This document shows positions 8,437-17,890 of a DNA stretch of 64,000 nucleotides, piece after piece (positions within the stretch are counted from its first letter, which is position 1; every line of letters begins with the position of its first letter). Origin of the DNA: Candidatus Allofournierella pullicola (GTDB lineage Bacteria > Bacillota > Clostridia > Oscillospirales > Ruminococcaceae). The notes beneath the pieces are model-generated. The model made no database searches and had not been told where the DNA came from. It was given only the letters and a program-made list of their open reading frames with translations. The stretch spans positions 1 through 64,000 of the forward strand of contig DXFW01000035.1 in the NCBI GenBank assembly GCA_019114225.1, in the 5' to 3' direction. The translations under genes were made by a program, and so were the position numbers.

Positions 8437-9660
8437 TCAGTTCATGGAATAGTTCTCGTAGGCCAGGTTCTGGAATTCCCGGTAGTTCGGGCGGTTGTTC
8501 CAGTAATCCTCCTTGTCCATCATGGCGTAATGGCTGAGGATCGCCTCGTTCTCATAGGGCACCCCGTCGGGGGTGTAGTCCTGGTACTTGAAGGGAATGC
8601 CCCCCAGCTTGACCAGATAGCCCTTGGGCGTGACGGCGGCGATGATCACCGGGCGGTCCATGTCCTCCATGGCGGGGTAAAACGCCTCGCCGGTGGCAAG
8701 GCAGAGGGTGACGCTGCTTCCGTCCTCCTCGTCCAGGGTGACCGAGAGATATCCGTCCACCAGTTCGTTGAACCATGCTTCGGTCCATTCGCCCTCCGGC
8801 AGGCTGCAGCCGGAAGCCTGCCGCTGCCCCGAAGCCACATCATAGAAATAGATCTCGCGCCCTTCCGGGTAGCAGATGACGCCGGTGCTGCCGTCCAGGC
8901 ACCAGTTCCAGGGGGTGACGCTGAAGGGGATGGGTTCCAGCGTACTGTTTTCCAGGTCGTAGAGGTAAAGCCGCATTTCCTCTTCCCCGTCCCGCAGGAT
9001 AAAGATGGGCCCGCGGGCGCACGCACCCACAAGGCGCACCGCGTCCATTCCTTCAAAATCCAGCCGCCGCCGGATGGTCCCGGCGTCAAAATCCGCCTCC
9101 GCCAGATACCACTCTTCGCTTGTGTCCCGCCGGACCTGGCACAAAACGGTCAGCACTTTGTCTTCGTCCAGGGTGACGCAGCCTCCGATGAGGCTGGAGT
9201 CGGAGGGCAGGGGCACCGTTTGCCGTCCCTGGCCGTTCGGCTCCATGCGCATTAGATACCCTGCGGCCAGGGCTTCGTCGTCTGTGAACCGGAAGGTGCT
9301 TTTCATCACATAGAGATGGCGGCTGTCCGCCACTGCATACGCGCCGCCCACCACCGTGGGGAGAAAGCTGGTGTCGCTTTCGTCCCGGTGGTCGGAGTTC
9401 GGCTGGCTGGAGAGATACACGCACTGCATGGTCTCGTAGTCGTAATAGATCAGGTTGCCCGTGCCGTCGCCGTGCAGAACGATGTCGTAAAATCCGCTGT
9501 CGGTGGAGGCTGAGGCCAGATACTCCACCTGCGGCGGGTCGGACACAGGATTTTGAGACGCGGCAGGCGCAGAGGAAGCGCCGGGGCCCGGGGCCGCCCC
9601 GCAGGCGGCCAGCAGGGCGCACAGGCCGGCGGCACAGCATTTTTTGAACAAGGGCTTCAC
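8437..9660 (-). CDS. Lipoprotein, beta-propeller-like, unknown function
   Basis: A 407-residue secreted lipoprotein with a basic start, a hydrophobic core and the lipobox LLAAC, placing the lipidated Cys near residue 20. The mature part contains recurring short strands of the form G-x-I-x-Y-x-D and x-L-x-L-Y-D-L (NLIYYDYETMQ, LYLYDLENSTLE, IYFYDVASGQ). These suggest a repeat-built propeller similar to DPP-IV N-terminal or TolB-like domains. It starts at GTG 9660 with GGGAGG upstream. It is the last of four lipoprotein genes and starts 24 bases after the previous stop. Ligand and role are unknown. Confidence 0.65.
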   Translation of the reverse strand: MKPLFKKCCAAGLCALLAACGAAPGPGASSAPAASQNPVSDPPQVEYLASASTDSGFYDIVLHGDGTGNLIYYDYETMQCVYLSSQPNSDHRDESDTSFLPTVVGGAYAVADSRHLYVMKSTFRFTDDEALAAGYLMRMEPNGQGRQTVPLPSDSSLIGGCVTLDEDKVLTVLCQVRRDTSEEWYLAEADFDAGTIRRRLDFEGMDAVRLVGACARGPIFILRDGEEEMRLYLYDLENSTLEPIPFSVTPWNWCLDGSTGVICYPEGREIYFYDVASGQRQASGCSLPEGEWTEAWFNELVDGYLSVTLDEEDGSSVTLCLATGEAFYPAMEDMDRPVIIAAVTPKGYLVKLGGIPFKYQDYTPDGVPYENEAILSHYAMMDKEDYWNNRPNYREFQNLAYENYSMN

Positions 9661-9684
9661 CTCAGACGCCTCCCTTCTGCCCGG

Positions 9685-11313
9685 TCATTTGGGCAGGATA
9701 CGATAGCATTTTCTTGGGCCCTGATCATGGGTGCTAAGAAGGAAAATCTCCTCCTCCCCCAGCTGGAAGGAGTTGCAGGCTTTGTCCAGCCCGGAAAAGA
9801 CCACACAGCAGCCGGCCTCCGGCAGATAGAGCGCCGGCACCTCCTCATCGTAGTTATGCCACGCCAGAGCCAGGCCGCTGCCCCGCAGCTGATCCACGGA
9901 CATGGTGGTCTCCATCAGCGGCTCACCCGTTTCCAGGTCGGCCAGATACCGGATGGTGTACAGCTTGCCCGGTTCCCGCCGGCGCAGCGAATAAAGCCTG
10001 CCGCCCGCGGCGGTGAGGTAGACGGGGCGCTCTTCCAGAGGCGTTGTTTCGCCGTCGGCCTCTGTGAGGGCATAGTTCCCCTGGTCATCCGGGCCGGACA
10101 CCCAGGCCAGCCGGCCGTCCACCGCCACCGGGTCCCGGGCGTTCCCGGCCACCGTGGAAAGGGCGCCGGTCCCGATGTTATAGCACAGCAGCTGCATTCC
10201 TTTGGCGGTGTCGGTCTCGCCGGGCGCAGCGTCGCTGAAATAGAGGCAGCCGTCCTGCAAAACCATCTGGCCGCCGGGCACCTCAACGCCCTTGTAGACC
10301 GGGGCGTAGGTGTAGATGTTCCGCCCTTGGCCGGTGGAAAGGTCGAACAGATGGAGGAAGTAGTCGCCGCTGGCCTCGTCGCGGCGGGTGCACACGGCGT
10401 AGCGGCCATCGGCGCAGGAAAGGCTGTAGGTCTCCCCCTCGGGCACCGAAATCAGCGTTTTGTACTCGCCCGTGAGGATGTTCAGCGCGCCGAACTCCCG
10501 CTGCACCGGCGCGTTGTTCAGCGTATCGTACAGCTGGACCATCAGCACGCCCTCGCCGATAAAGCCATAAAACGAGTAGTCCATGCCGTTGATGGCGGCG
10601 GGCAGGTCCAGTTCCTGCACGGTGAAGAACTCGGAGGCGTCCCGCGCGCCGCCGGGAAAGACGTAGGCGCCTGTTCCCGTTCCGATGTTTTTGCCGCCGG
10701 ATGGATCGGCCCGCTCAAAGCCTTCGCTCTCGCTGTTCCACCCATAGGCTGTGCAGCGATCCTCCGGGGTGGCGAACAAAACTTTTTCCCCCGCCAGATA
10801 CACCGCACCGGGCTCGTCAATGGCCGGCAGGCCTGTTTCCATCGGCTCCCATGCCCCGCCACTTATTTTGTACAGTCCAAGGGTGTAAGAAGTGATCCCC
10901 TGGTTCGTGGAGGCTCCCCGATACAAGATCCGTTCCGTTCCGTCGGCGGCGGGCAAAAAGGAGATCTGCACATCGTCCGCCATGAAGTCGCAGCCGGCGA
11001 CCGCTTCCAGATCATCGGCGGCATACACGACGCCCAGCGTCCGGTCCTGCCCCTCCGCGTGCACCGGCGCGTCATATTTGAACAGTGCGCACAGCTCCGC
11101 CGCGCCGGGCGCGGAAAAACTGCCGTAATGCACGCTTTCCAGCGTGAGGGTCCGGGGCAAACCGTGCGCCTCTTCTGCCAGCGGGGCAGCGCCGCTCAAC
11201 AGGCGCTCCTGCAGCAACTGCGCGGCATTTTGTGACGCGGCTTCCTTTCCGCAGCCGGACAGGAACACCGTCAGCGCCAACACCGCGGTCAGCACCGTCC
11301 ATTTTGTTCTCAT
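9685..11313 (-). CDS. Large lipoprotein, beta-propeller-like, unknown function
   Basis: About 542 residues. It begins MRTKWTVLTAVLALTVF and has the lipobox LSGC with Cys near residue 21. The body shows repeated Y-x-L/Y-x-I strand-turn units (YTLGLYKISGG, LHLFDLSTGQGR, LLCYNIGTGALST, YSLRRREPG) typical of a multi-bladed propeller, as in its downstream neighbour. The ATG at 11313 gives a clean signal peptide; the in-frame extension to 11346 runs into the previous gene. It sits 22 bases after the preceding lipoprotein. It could sense or scaffold something at the cell surface. Confidence 0.65.
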   Translation of the reverse strand: MRTKWTVLTAVLALTVFLSGCGKEAASQNAAQLLQERLLSGAAPLAEEAHGLPRTLTLESVHYGSFSAPGAAELCALFKYDAPVHAEGQDRTLGVVYAADDLEAVAGCDFMADDVQISFLPAADGTERILYRGASTNQGITSYTLGLYKISGGAWEPMETGLPAIDEPGAVYLAGEKVLFATPEDRCTAYGWNSESEGFERADPSGGKNIGTGTGAYVFPGGARDASEFFTVQELDLPAAINGMDYSFYGFIGEGVLMVQLYDTLNNAPVQREFGALNILTGEYKTLISVPEGETYSLSCADGRYAVCTRRDEASGDYFLHLFDLSTGQGRNIYTYAPVYKGVEVPGGQMVLQDGCLYFSDAAPGETDTAKGMQLLCYNIGTGALSTVAGNARDPVAVDGRLAWVSGPDDQGNYALTEADGETTPLEERPVYLTAAGGRLYSLRRREPGKLYTIRYLADLETGEPLMETTMSVDQLRGSGLALAWHNYDEEVPALYLPEAGCCVVFSGLDKACNSFQLGEEEIFLLSTHDQGPRKCYRILPK

Positions 11314-11335
11314 GGTCTGTTTCCTCCCTTCGCAG

Positions 11336-12790
11336 TCAGCCGTCAACGGTGGTGTGGAACTCGTCCAGCCGCCAGCCGTCGTCGGTGTTCACTATGCGGA
11401 TGGGGTATTCGATGGTGAACACTTCCATCTCATTGTCTTCCCCGTCCCAGCCGTCGCGGTCATAGTGGGCGATGAGCATAAACTCCAGGACGTTCTCGTC
11501 GCTTTTCACCAGCCGGTAGCGGTCCGGGTAGGTTTCAAGCACCTGGATGGTGGTGCCGTAGGGCATGGGGCGGCTGATGGAACGGTCTACCAGAAGATCG
11601 CCGTTGTACTGCTTGAACTTTTGGGGGAATTCGGTGCGCAGCAAAAACTCTTTTGTAAAGAGGGGCAGCACCCGCTTTTCCAGAAAGTTGGACGCATAGG
11701 TCACATTGTAAAGGTAATAGGGATCAGGCACGTCGGTGGGCTGGGGGTTCTCGTTGGGGCCGGTGTAGTTCAGATTGCCCGACATGCCGAACAGCCAGGC
11801 GGCCGCTTCCGTTGCTTCTTCATAGAGTTGGCGCTGTTCCTCGTTCATAAAGTCCAGCGTGTCAAACACGTCTTCCTCCCCCGCCGCCGGCACCGCCTGG
11901 CGGGGGTTTTCACACCAGAAGGTGAGCTGCTCCAGCGTCCGGGTGCAGCGGCCTTTGTTCAGGCCGAAACGCAGCTGCCAGCCGTCCTTTTGGGACACGG
12001 TGAGTTCCAGCACCGTGCCGCTGGCGGCGGCGCTTTCCACCGGGGTGAGCACCGCTTGCTCCACCCCCGGCACATCTTCCAGGGCGGTGCAGAGTTCCGC
12101 GGCGTTCGGTACATCCACCCGGCTCAGCAAGACCCGGGCGGTAACGGATTCATCGCTGTATTCCCCGCTTTTGGGATAGAAGTAAAACGCCGGGCCTCTC
12201 CACTCGGATTCCTGCGAAGGGCTGAAGAAAAGGGAGACCCGGCCGTCCTCTGCCGCCCAATCGCTGAGCAGATAACGCTCCTCCGCAGTGCGGTCGGCAA
12301 TGACGCCGTAAAGCCCTTCGGGCCAAAGAGCCGTGTAGTCCTCCTCCGTCACAGCGCCGGCGGCCACATCCACCAGCGATGTGCCGCCAAAATGGCGCAG
12401 CTCGTGGTCAGCGAAAAGCAGCCGCCCATCGGTGACCACCTGCAGCCGGTCGGGAGAATCCCCCTGCCGCACACCGGTCACCTGGTTTTGGGGCAGGGAG
12501 ATGTACCGGGCGCTGCCGTCCCCGGCGCGGGTGAGCAGCGCAGTGCCGCCGCTCAGCTCCTTTGCGGTGTAGGCGGCACGCTCTTCCAGCTGCCAGGAGG
12601 TATAGCCCTGCTCAAAGGTGCAGGCCCGGGGGTCAGCTCCGCTCTCGGCAAGCAGCAGCGCCGCCGGGTCCTTCTCCTGTTCCGGGGCGGCAAGCGGGGC
12701 CGGCACGGAGGATGGTGCGCCCCCGGCGCAGGCGCAAAGGCAGGCCGCCAGGCACAGGGCGGACAAACAGGCCAAAACGCTTTTTTTCAT
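11336..12790 (-). CDS. Lipoprotein paralogous to its upstream neighbour, with extra C-terminal domain
   Basis: About 484 residues with signal peptide MKKSVLACLSALCL and lipobox CLCAC. Residues about 45-330 align by eye with the gene at 12822-13859: RYISLPQN against FYITLPDN, WPEGLYG against YPEGVYG, WRGPAFYF against WTGTEFYF, and VPGVEQA against LPGVLEA. The last 150 residues have no counterpart there and end in IRIVNTDDGWRLDEF, reminiscent of NTF2/SnoaL-like secreted domains. The start is ATG 12790 behind GAAAGGAG. This looks like duplication followed by domain gain. Function is unknown. Confidence 0.65.
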   Translation of the reverse strand: MKKSVLACLSALCLAACLCACAGGAPSSVPAPLAAPEQEKDPAALLLAESGADPRACTFEQGYTSWQLEERAAYTAKELSGGTALLTRAGDGSARYISLPQNQVTGVRQGDSPDRLQVVTDGRLLFADHELRHFGGTSLVDVAAGAVTEEDYTALWPEGLYGVIADRTAEERYLLSDWAAEDGRVSLFFSPSQESEWRGPAFYFYPKSGEYSDESVTARVLLSRVDVPNAAELCTALEDVPGVEQAVLTPVESAAASGTVLELTVSQKDGWQLRFGLNKGRCTRTLEQLTFWCENPRQAVPAAGEEDVFDTLDFMNEEQRQLYEEATEAAAWLFGMSGNLNYTGPNENPQPTDVPDPYYLYNVTYASNFLEKRVLPLFTKEFLLRTEFPQKFKQYNGDLLVDRSISRPMPYGTTIQVLETYPDRYRLVKSDENVLEFMLIAHYDRDGWDGEDNEMEVFTIEYPIRIVNTDDGWRLDEFHTTVDG

Positions 12791-12821
12791 GGCGCACTCC
12801 TTTCTCTGCCGAAACAACAGG

Positions 12822-13859
12822 TCAGTCCGCTGCGGCGCTCTCCGGCGCGGGGGTGGGGTCCAGCATGCCCAGTTCTTCCATGGCCTTGCGCTCCTTTTCC
12901 GCAATGTCCGCGGCGGTGTCGGCGTTGGGGATGAAGGGCCCGCCCACCGGCGCGCCGTCGTTCGGGTCAGGCATATAACAGCGGATGGTGTAGCTTTCCA
13001 GTGCCGGGCCGGGCACGCCCTCGTTGAACCGGTGGCTCAGCACGCACCGGGAGTCCATGTGCATTTCCAGCAGCGTGCCGGTGTAATAGTCGTTGTCCAC
13101 CGCGGTGAAGGTGGCTTCCAGCACGCCGGGCAGCGCTTCGATCTGTTCCGCCAGAGCCGGGTCGGGGGCGGCGGTGTTGTTGAAGATCACCGCCATCCGG
13201 TAATCGCCGTCCGCCTCGTTGCTCCAGACAGGCGGGAAGTAGAATTCGGTGCCCGTCCATCTTTCGTTTTCTTCGGTGGGTTCAAAGCGGAAGGTCACCG
13301 CGTCCTCCGTCACCGTGCATTCGCCGAAGGTATAGTGGTCATCCACGGTGGAGCACTCCCGGCCGTAGACGCCCTCCGGGTAGACGAATTCGTTGTTTTC
13401 ATAGCTCACCGATTCGCCGGTGTCAAGGTCCACCTTGAACACGCCCATGCCGTTGTGCATGACCTCGTCGCCCCCGTGGATGACGCCGTCGGTGAGGACG
13501 TTCAGCAGTCCCGCGTCGTCCACATACATCCCGTCCACAGAACTGTTGTCCGGCAGGGTGATGTAAAAGGCGCTGCCGTCCGGCTTTTCCACCAGCAGGG
13601 CCGCCACATTGGGCAGTTCCACCGAGGAGTAAACGGTGCACTCCAGAAATTTGTCCACCGTGTATCTGCTTTCAAAGCGGGTGGCCTCCGGCTTCACGCC
13701 GCATTGATCCAGCAGCTGCCGGATGTGGCCCTGTTCCGTTTCGCCGGTTTGTGCGGCGGGCGCGGAGGTGTTTTCCATGCTTTCTGCGGAGGGCGGCGCG
13801 GCACAGGCCGAAAGGGCCATCAGAGCCGCGGCGAGGGCGAGGCACAATGCTTTTTTCAC
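12822..13859 (-). CDS. Lipoprotein, unknown function; first gene of the lipoprotein operon
   Basis: A 345-residue lipoprotein starting with GTG 13859, which is preceded by AGGAGG. The signal peptide is MKKALCLALAAALMALSAC, with the lipidated Cys near residue 19, followed by a Ser/Ala/Pro linker. The body shares the duplicated fold described for the next gene (YVDDAGLLNVLTDGV, YPEGVYG, WTGTEFYF, LPGVLEA). It is first of four lipoproteins on one minus-strand transcript with gaps of 31, 22 and 24 bases. I recognise no catalytic motif. The set may form one surface complex, but that is inference. Confidence 0.65.
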   Translation of the reverse strand: MKKALCLALAAALMALSACAAPPSAESMENTSAPAAQTGETEQGHIRQLLDQCGVKPEATRFESRYTVDKFLECTVYSSVELPNVAALLVEKPDGSAFYITLPDNSSVDGMYVDDAGLLNVLTDGVIHGGDEVMHNGMGVFKVDLDTGESVSYENNEFVYPEGVYGRECSTVDDHYTFGECTVTEDAVTFRFEPTEENERWTGTEFYFPPVWSNEADGDYRMAVIFNNTAAPDPALAEQIEALPGVLEATFTAVDNDYYTGTLLEMHMDSRCVLSHRFNEGVPGPALESYTIRCYMPDPNDGAPVGGPFIPNADTAADIAEKERKAMEELGMLDPTPAPESAAAD

Positions 13860-13963
13860 GGGGATTCCTCCTTTTTCATTCCTTGGCGTCTATCCTAAAA
13901 ACGGCGCGGACGGGGCAAAAAATCGCCTTTTTGCGGGGGTTCTCTGCTTTCTCACTTTTGCAC

Positions 13964-13998
13964 AAAAAGGCCCGCATGCGTTGCATGCGGGCCTTTGG
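13964..13998 (-). terminator. Terminator of the rhamnose operon
   Basis: The arms AAGGCCCGCATGC and GCATGCGGGCCTT pair perfectly around a three-base loop. On the minus strand a T5 run follows. It lies about 80 bases past the rmlB stop. Confidence 0.8.
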
Positions 13999-14076
13999 AC
14001 TTGCTTTGGGAGACAGCCCGCCTTTTGAAACAGCCGGAGTGCCGTGGGAAAGCAATAATTATACTAAATGTAATAT

Positions 14077-15135
14077 TTAGCGGTTTTTGTACATCTCTTC
14101 GTAGTACTTCTGGTAGTTGCCGCTGGTGACGTTGTTCATCCACTCTTCGTGGGTCAGGTACCAGTCGATGGTCTTGACGATACCCACCTCAAAGGTGGTC
14201 TCGGGGTACCAGCCCAGCTCGTTCTTAATTTTTGTGGGGTCGATGCCGTAGCGGCGGTCGTGGCCCAGACGGTCGGCCACATACTTGATGAGGCCCTCGT
14301 CAATGCCGTCGTCCTGCAGGCGGTCGTGCAGCTGGGCGATGATGGTCTTGACGATGAAGATGTTGGGCCGCTCGTTGTGGCCGCCCACGTTGTACACCTC
14401 GCCGTCACGGCCGCCGTTTGCCACCATGTCGATGGCCTTGCAGTGATCCTCCACATACAGCCAGTCGCGCACGTTCATGCCGTCGCCGTAAACGGGCAGC
14501 TGCTTGTGGTGCTTGACGTTGTTGATCATCAGCGGGATGAGCTTCTCGGGGAACTGGTAGGGGCCGTAGTTGTTGGAGCAGCGGGTGATGTTCACCGGCA
14601 TGCCGTAGGTGTCGTGGAAGGCCATCACGAACATGTCGGCGCTGGCCTTGCTGCTGGAATAGGGGCTGTGGGGGCACAGCGGGGTGGTCTCCATGAAGTA
14701 GCCGTCCTCGCCCAGGCTGCCGTAGACCTCGTCGGTGGACACCTGCAGGTACTTCTTGCCCTCGGCCCACTTGCCGTCCTTCAGCCAGGCGTTCTTGGCG
14801 CACTGCAGCAGGTTCACGGTGCCCAGCACGTTGGTCTCCACGAAAATTTCGGGGTTGGTAATGCTGCGGTCCACGTGGCTCTCGGCGGCAAAGTTGATGA
14901 CATAGTCGAAGTCGTATTTCTCGAACAGGCTTGTCACCAGCGCCCGGTCGCAGATGTCGCCCTGCACGAACACGTGGCGCTCGTCGCCCTCCACGTCCTT
15001 CAGGTTCTCCAGGTTGCCGGCGTAGGTCAGCTTATCCAGGTTTACAAGGAGTATATCCTTGTATTTATTCAGCATATAGTAAACAAAGTTGGAGCCGATG
15101 AAACCGGCGCAGCCGGTGATGAGATATTTTTTCAT
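14077..15135 (-). CDS. rmlB: dTDP-glucose 4,6-dehydratase
   Basis: About 352 residues of extended short-chain-dehydrogenase fold, making dTDP-4-keto-6-deoxyglucose. Visible are the NAD-binding ITGCAGFIGSNFV at residues 6-18, NFAAESHVDRSI (about 79-90), VSTDEVYGSLGEDG with the catalytic Asp-Glu pair, the active-site YSSSKASAD (Tyr-x3-Lys, about 158-166), and NNYGPYQFPEKLIPL. Length is normal. The ATG at 15135 was chosen for the Rossmann start and upstream GAAAGGGAAA; the longer reading to 15198 overlaps rmlD. It is last in the GT2-rmlA-rmlD-rmlB cluster. Confidence 0.97.
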   Translation of the reverse strand: MKKYLITGCAGFIGSNFVYYMLNKYKDILLVNLDKLTYAGNLENLKDVEGDERHVFVQGDICDRALVTSLFEKYDFDYVINFAAESHVDRSITNPEIFVETNVLGTVNLLQCAKNAWLKDGKWAEGKKYLQVSTDEVYGSLGEDGYFMETTPLCPHSPYSSSKASADMFVMAFHDTYGMPVNITRCSNNYGPYQFPEKLIPLMINNVKHHKQLPVYGDGMNVRDWLYVEDHCKAIDMVANGGRDGEVYNVGGHNERPNIFIVKTIIAQLHDRLQDDGIDEGLIKYVADRLGHDRRYGIDPTKIKNELGWYPETTFEVGIVKTIDWYLTHEEWMNNVTSGNYQKYYEEMYKNR

Positions 15136-15155
15136 GGGAGTTTCCCTTTCCTTTC

Positions 15156-16064
15156 TTATTTGAGGCCGTTCTCGCCGTCCCAGTGGTCGAAGTAGCATTT
15201 CAGCGCTTCCTGCCAGGGGCGCATTTCGTTGCCCACGGTGCAGGCCAGCATGCGGTTTTCCAGCGCGCTCCAGGCGGGACGGCTGGCGGCCGCGGGGTGC
15301 TTTTCGGCGTACTCGGCGCTGGTGCAGGGGGACACAGTGGCGTCCACTCCGGCCAGGCGGATGATCTCGCTGGCAAAGTCATACCAGCTGCAAACGCCCT
15401 CGCCGGTGCAGTGGTAGATACCATAGTCGTGGCTCACCGCCAGCTTGAGGATGTGGTGGGCCAGATCCTCGGCGTTGGTGGGGTTGCCCAGCTGGTCGTT
15501 CACCACTTCCAGCTTGCCGAACTTCTTGCCGGCGTTCACCATGGTCTTGACGAAGTTCTTGCCGTTGTAGCCGTAGAGCCAGGCGGTGCGCACGATGAAA
15601 TAACGGTGGCAGAAGTTGCGCACATATTCCTCGCCCAGAGCCTTGGTGCGGCCGTAGGCGCTCACCGGGCCGATGGGGCAGCTCTCGTCCAGAGGGGTGC
15701 TGCCCTCGCCGCTGAACACATAGTCGGTGGAGACGTGAATGAGCCGCGCGCCCACCCGCTCGGCGGCCTGGGCCAGATGGGAGGCGCCCAGGGCGTTCAC
15801 CTTAAAGGCGGCGTCGGTGCTGGTCTCGCAGCCGTCCACGTTGGTGAAGGCGGCGCAGCTGATGATGGTGTCCGGCTGGTGGCGGCGCACAAAGGCGATG
15901 GTGGCGGCCCGGTCGGTGATGTCCAGCTCGGCCACGTCGGTGGGGAGCACGGTGGCGTTTTTCAGCCGCTCGGGCAGGGGACCCAGGCTGCTGCCGCCTT
16001 CGGCAAGCTGCCGCTGCAGTTCGGTGCCCAGCTGGCCGCTGGCCCCGGTGATGAGGATCTTCAT
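15156..16064 (-). CDS. rmlD: dTDP-4-dehydrorhamnose reductase
   Basis: A 302-residue SDR enzyme that reduces dTDP-4-keto-L-rhamnose to dTDP-L-rhamnose. Motifs are the N-terminal ILITGASGQLGTELQ, ISCAAFTNVDGCET (about residues 69-82), HVSTDYVFSGEG (about 110-121), the catalytic YGRTKALGEEYV (Tyr-x3-Lys, about 136-147), and the RTAWLYG segment near 159. Length is typical. It begins 19 bases after rmlA and ends 20 bases before rmlB, consistent with one operon for dTDP-L-rhamnose supply to cell-wall glycans. The 3,5-epimerase RmlC that makes its substrate is not encoded in this window. Confidence 0.96.
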   Translation of the reverse strand: MKILITGASGQLGTELQRQLAEGGSSLGPLPERLKNATVLPTDVAELDITDRAATIAFVRRHQPDTIISCAAFTNVDGCETSTDAAFKVNALGASHLAQAAERVGARLIHVSTDYVFSGEGSTPLDESCPIGPVSAYGRTKALGEEYVRNFCHRYFIVRTAWLYGYNGKNFVKTMVNAGKKFGKLEVVNDQLGNPTNAEDLAHHILKLAVSHDYGIYHCTGEGVCSWYDFASEIIRLAGVDATVSPCTSAEYAEKHPAAASRPAWSALENRMLACTVGNEMRPWQEALKCYFDHWDGENGLK

Positions 16065-16083
16065 CTGCGTTCCTTCCTTCTTC

Positions 16084-16971
16084 TCAATAACGGATTTTGG
16101 CGTCGGCCACGCGCTTCAGGTGCTCGCCGTAGGGGCTCTTGCCGTAGCGGGCGGCGCTTTCCAGCAGTTTTTCCTTGCTGATCCAGCCGTTCTTGTAGGC
16201 AATTTCCTCGGGGGCGCTGATCTTGATCCCCTGGCGCTTTTCCACCATGCGCACAAAGTCGGCGGCGTCCACCAGGCTGTCCATGGTGCCGGTGTCCAGC
16301 CAGGCAAAGCCGCGGCCCAGCAGCTGCACGTCCAGCTTGCCTTCTTCCAGATACATGGCGTTGAGGGTCGTAATTTCCAGCTCGCCCCGGGCGCTGGGCT
16401 TGACCTTTTTGGCCTGGGCGCTCACCCGGTTGTCGTAGAAATACAGGCCGGTGATGGCGTAGTTGCTCTTGGGATGGGCGGGTTTTTCCTCCACGCTGAT
16501 GACCTTGCCCTCGTCGTCAAACTCCACGATACCGAACCGCTCGGGGTCGTTGACGTAGTAGCCGAACACGGTGGCGCGGCCCTTTTCCTCGGCGTTGGCC
16601 ACCGCGGCCTTCAGGATCCGGGAGAAGCCGTTGCCGTAGAAGATATTATCGCCCAGGATCATGGCGCAGCAGTCGTCGCCGATGAATTCCTCGCCCAGCA
16701 AAAACGCCTGGGCCAGTCCGTCGGGGCTGGGCTGCACCTTGTAAGACAGGCGCAGGCCGTACTGGCTGCCGTCACCCAGCAGGTGCTCGAAGCGGGGGGT
16801 ATCCTCGGGGGTGGAGATGATGAGGATGTCCTGAATGCCCGCCAGCATAAGGGTGGACAGAGGATAGTAGATCATGGGCTTGTCGTACACCGGCAGCAGC
16901 TGCTTGGAGGTGACCATGGTCAGGGGATACAGACGGGTGCCGGCGCCGCCGGCCAGAATGATGCCTTTCAT
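16084..16971 (-). CDS. rmlA: Glucose-1-phosphate thymidylyltransferase
   Basis: About 295 residues. This nucleotidyltransferase joins dTTP and glucose-1-phosphate and commits carbon to dTDP-rhamnose. Seen are [17 protein letters not shown] (residues 2-18, nucleotide loop), [18 protein letters not shown] (about 22-39), [10 protein letters not shown] (about 108-117) and [12 protein letters not shown] (about 223-234). The ATG at 16971 fits the family start and has AAGGAG upstream; the extension to 16998 is unsupported. It follows the glycosyltransferase gene by about 120 bases, a gap that could hold an internal promoter, though I see no convincing one. Confidence 0.97.
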   Translation of the reverse strand: MKGIILAGGAGTRLYPLTMVTSKQLLPVYDKPMIYYPLSTLMLAGIQDILIISTPEDTPRFEHLLGDGSQYGLRLSYKVQPSPDGLAQAFLLGEEFIGDDCCAMILGDNIFYGNGFSRILKAAVANAEEKGRATVFGYYVNDPERFGIVEFDDEGKVISVEEKPAHPKSNYAITGLYFYDNRVSAQAKKVKPSARGELEITTLNAMYLEEGKLDVQLLGRGFAWLDTGTMDSLVDAADFVRMVEKRQGIKISAPEEIAYKNGWISKEKLLESAARYGKSPYGEHLKRVADAKIRY

Positions 16972-17091
16972 ACCATTCGCTCCTTTTCGGGCGCGCAAGG
17001 CGCCTCTCTTTTTTGCGGCTTACCACAAAGCGGAGCCACTTCCGCTGTTTACATTCTGAGGGCCGCGTCGGACACGGCGGGCCGGAGCCCT

Positions 17092-17850
17092 TTACAGCCT
17101 GAACCCCCACTTGCAGAAATAGCGGCCCATGCTTTTGAGCTGCTGCAAAAAGGGCTTGAGGCTCTTTTGAGGGGCGCGGTGCCAGGCGTGGCAGGCGGTG
17201 AACTGGGGCAGGTAGTAAACCAGGCCCTTGCGCCGCGCCTTCTGGGTGATGTCCGCGTCCTCCACATACATGAAGTATTTTTCATCGAAGCCGCCGATGG
17301 CTTTGAACACGGCGGTGCGCATGCAGAAAAAACTGCCGGTGCAGAACTCGATGGGGGTGGGTTTGGAAAGGTCCTCGTCCAGCATGGCGTAGTGGTCGCC
17401 GAAGCGTTTGAGCCCCGGCACCCCCTGCCGCGCGGCAAGGCCCAGCACGCCGGGCTTGCGTTTGGGCAGCACCTGCTCCCGCCCATCGGGGAAGGTCAGC
17501 CGCGGGGTGGCCATCACCGCCTGGGGGTGCTCTTCCAGCCAGCCGCAAAGGCCGCCCAGCACGTCGCTCTCCACAAAGATATCCGGGTTGAGGACGAAGT
17601 GATAATCGCTGTCCAGCAAAGGCAGCACCTTGTTGTGGCCCGCGCCGAAGCCCAGATTTTCGGGCAGGCGCAGCACGGAGACATTCTCCGGCCAGGGGTG
17701 GGCGGCCAGGGCTTCGCCCGCGCCGTCGGGGCTGGCGTTATCAACAAGATAAAGGGTGAGGGGCGCGGCGGTGTGCCGCAGCACCGACTCGGCGGCGCGG
17801 ATGACCTCGTCGGCCCCGCCGTAGCACACGATGCAGGCGCTGATCTTCAA
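17092..17850 (-). CDS. Family 2 glycosyltransferase, probable rhamnosyltransferase
   Basis: About 252 residues, GT-A fold. The start is SACIVCYGGADEVIRAAESV, followed by LYLVDNASPDGA (about residues 35-46), the metal-binding region VLNPDIFVESD (about 86-96, standing in for the DxD), FCTGSFFCMRT, and GGFDEKYFMYVEDADITQKARRKG (about 190-213), whose ED-x-D signature is typical of rhamnosyl- and other wall-polymer GT2 enzymes. The start is TTG 17850, with AAGGGGGCGG upstream. An ATG/alternative start further out at 17922 runs through the promoter. It heads the rml cluster, so rhamnose transfer is the likely but unproven job. Confidence 0.85.
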   Translation of the reverse strand: MKISACIVCYGGADEVIRAAESVLRHTAAPLTLYLVDNASPDGAGEALAAHPWPENVSVLRLPENLGFGAGHNKVLPLLDSDYHFVLNPDIFVESDVLGGLCGWLEEHPQAVMATPRLTFPDGREQVLPKRKPGVLGLAARQGVPGLKRFGDHYAMLDEDLSKPTPIEFCTGSFFCMRTAVFKAIGGFDEKYFMYVEDADITQKARRKGLVYYLPQFTACHAWHRAPQKSLKPFLQQLKSMGRYFCKWGFRL

Positions 17851-17890
17851 CGCGCCGCCCCCTTCCGAAATTACAGAAATAGTCGAGTAT

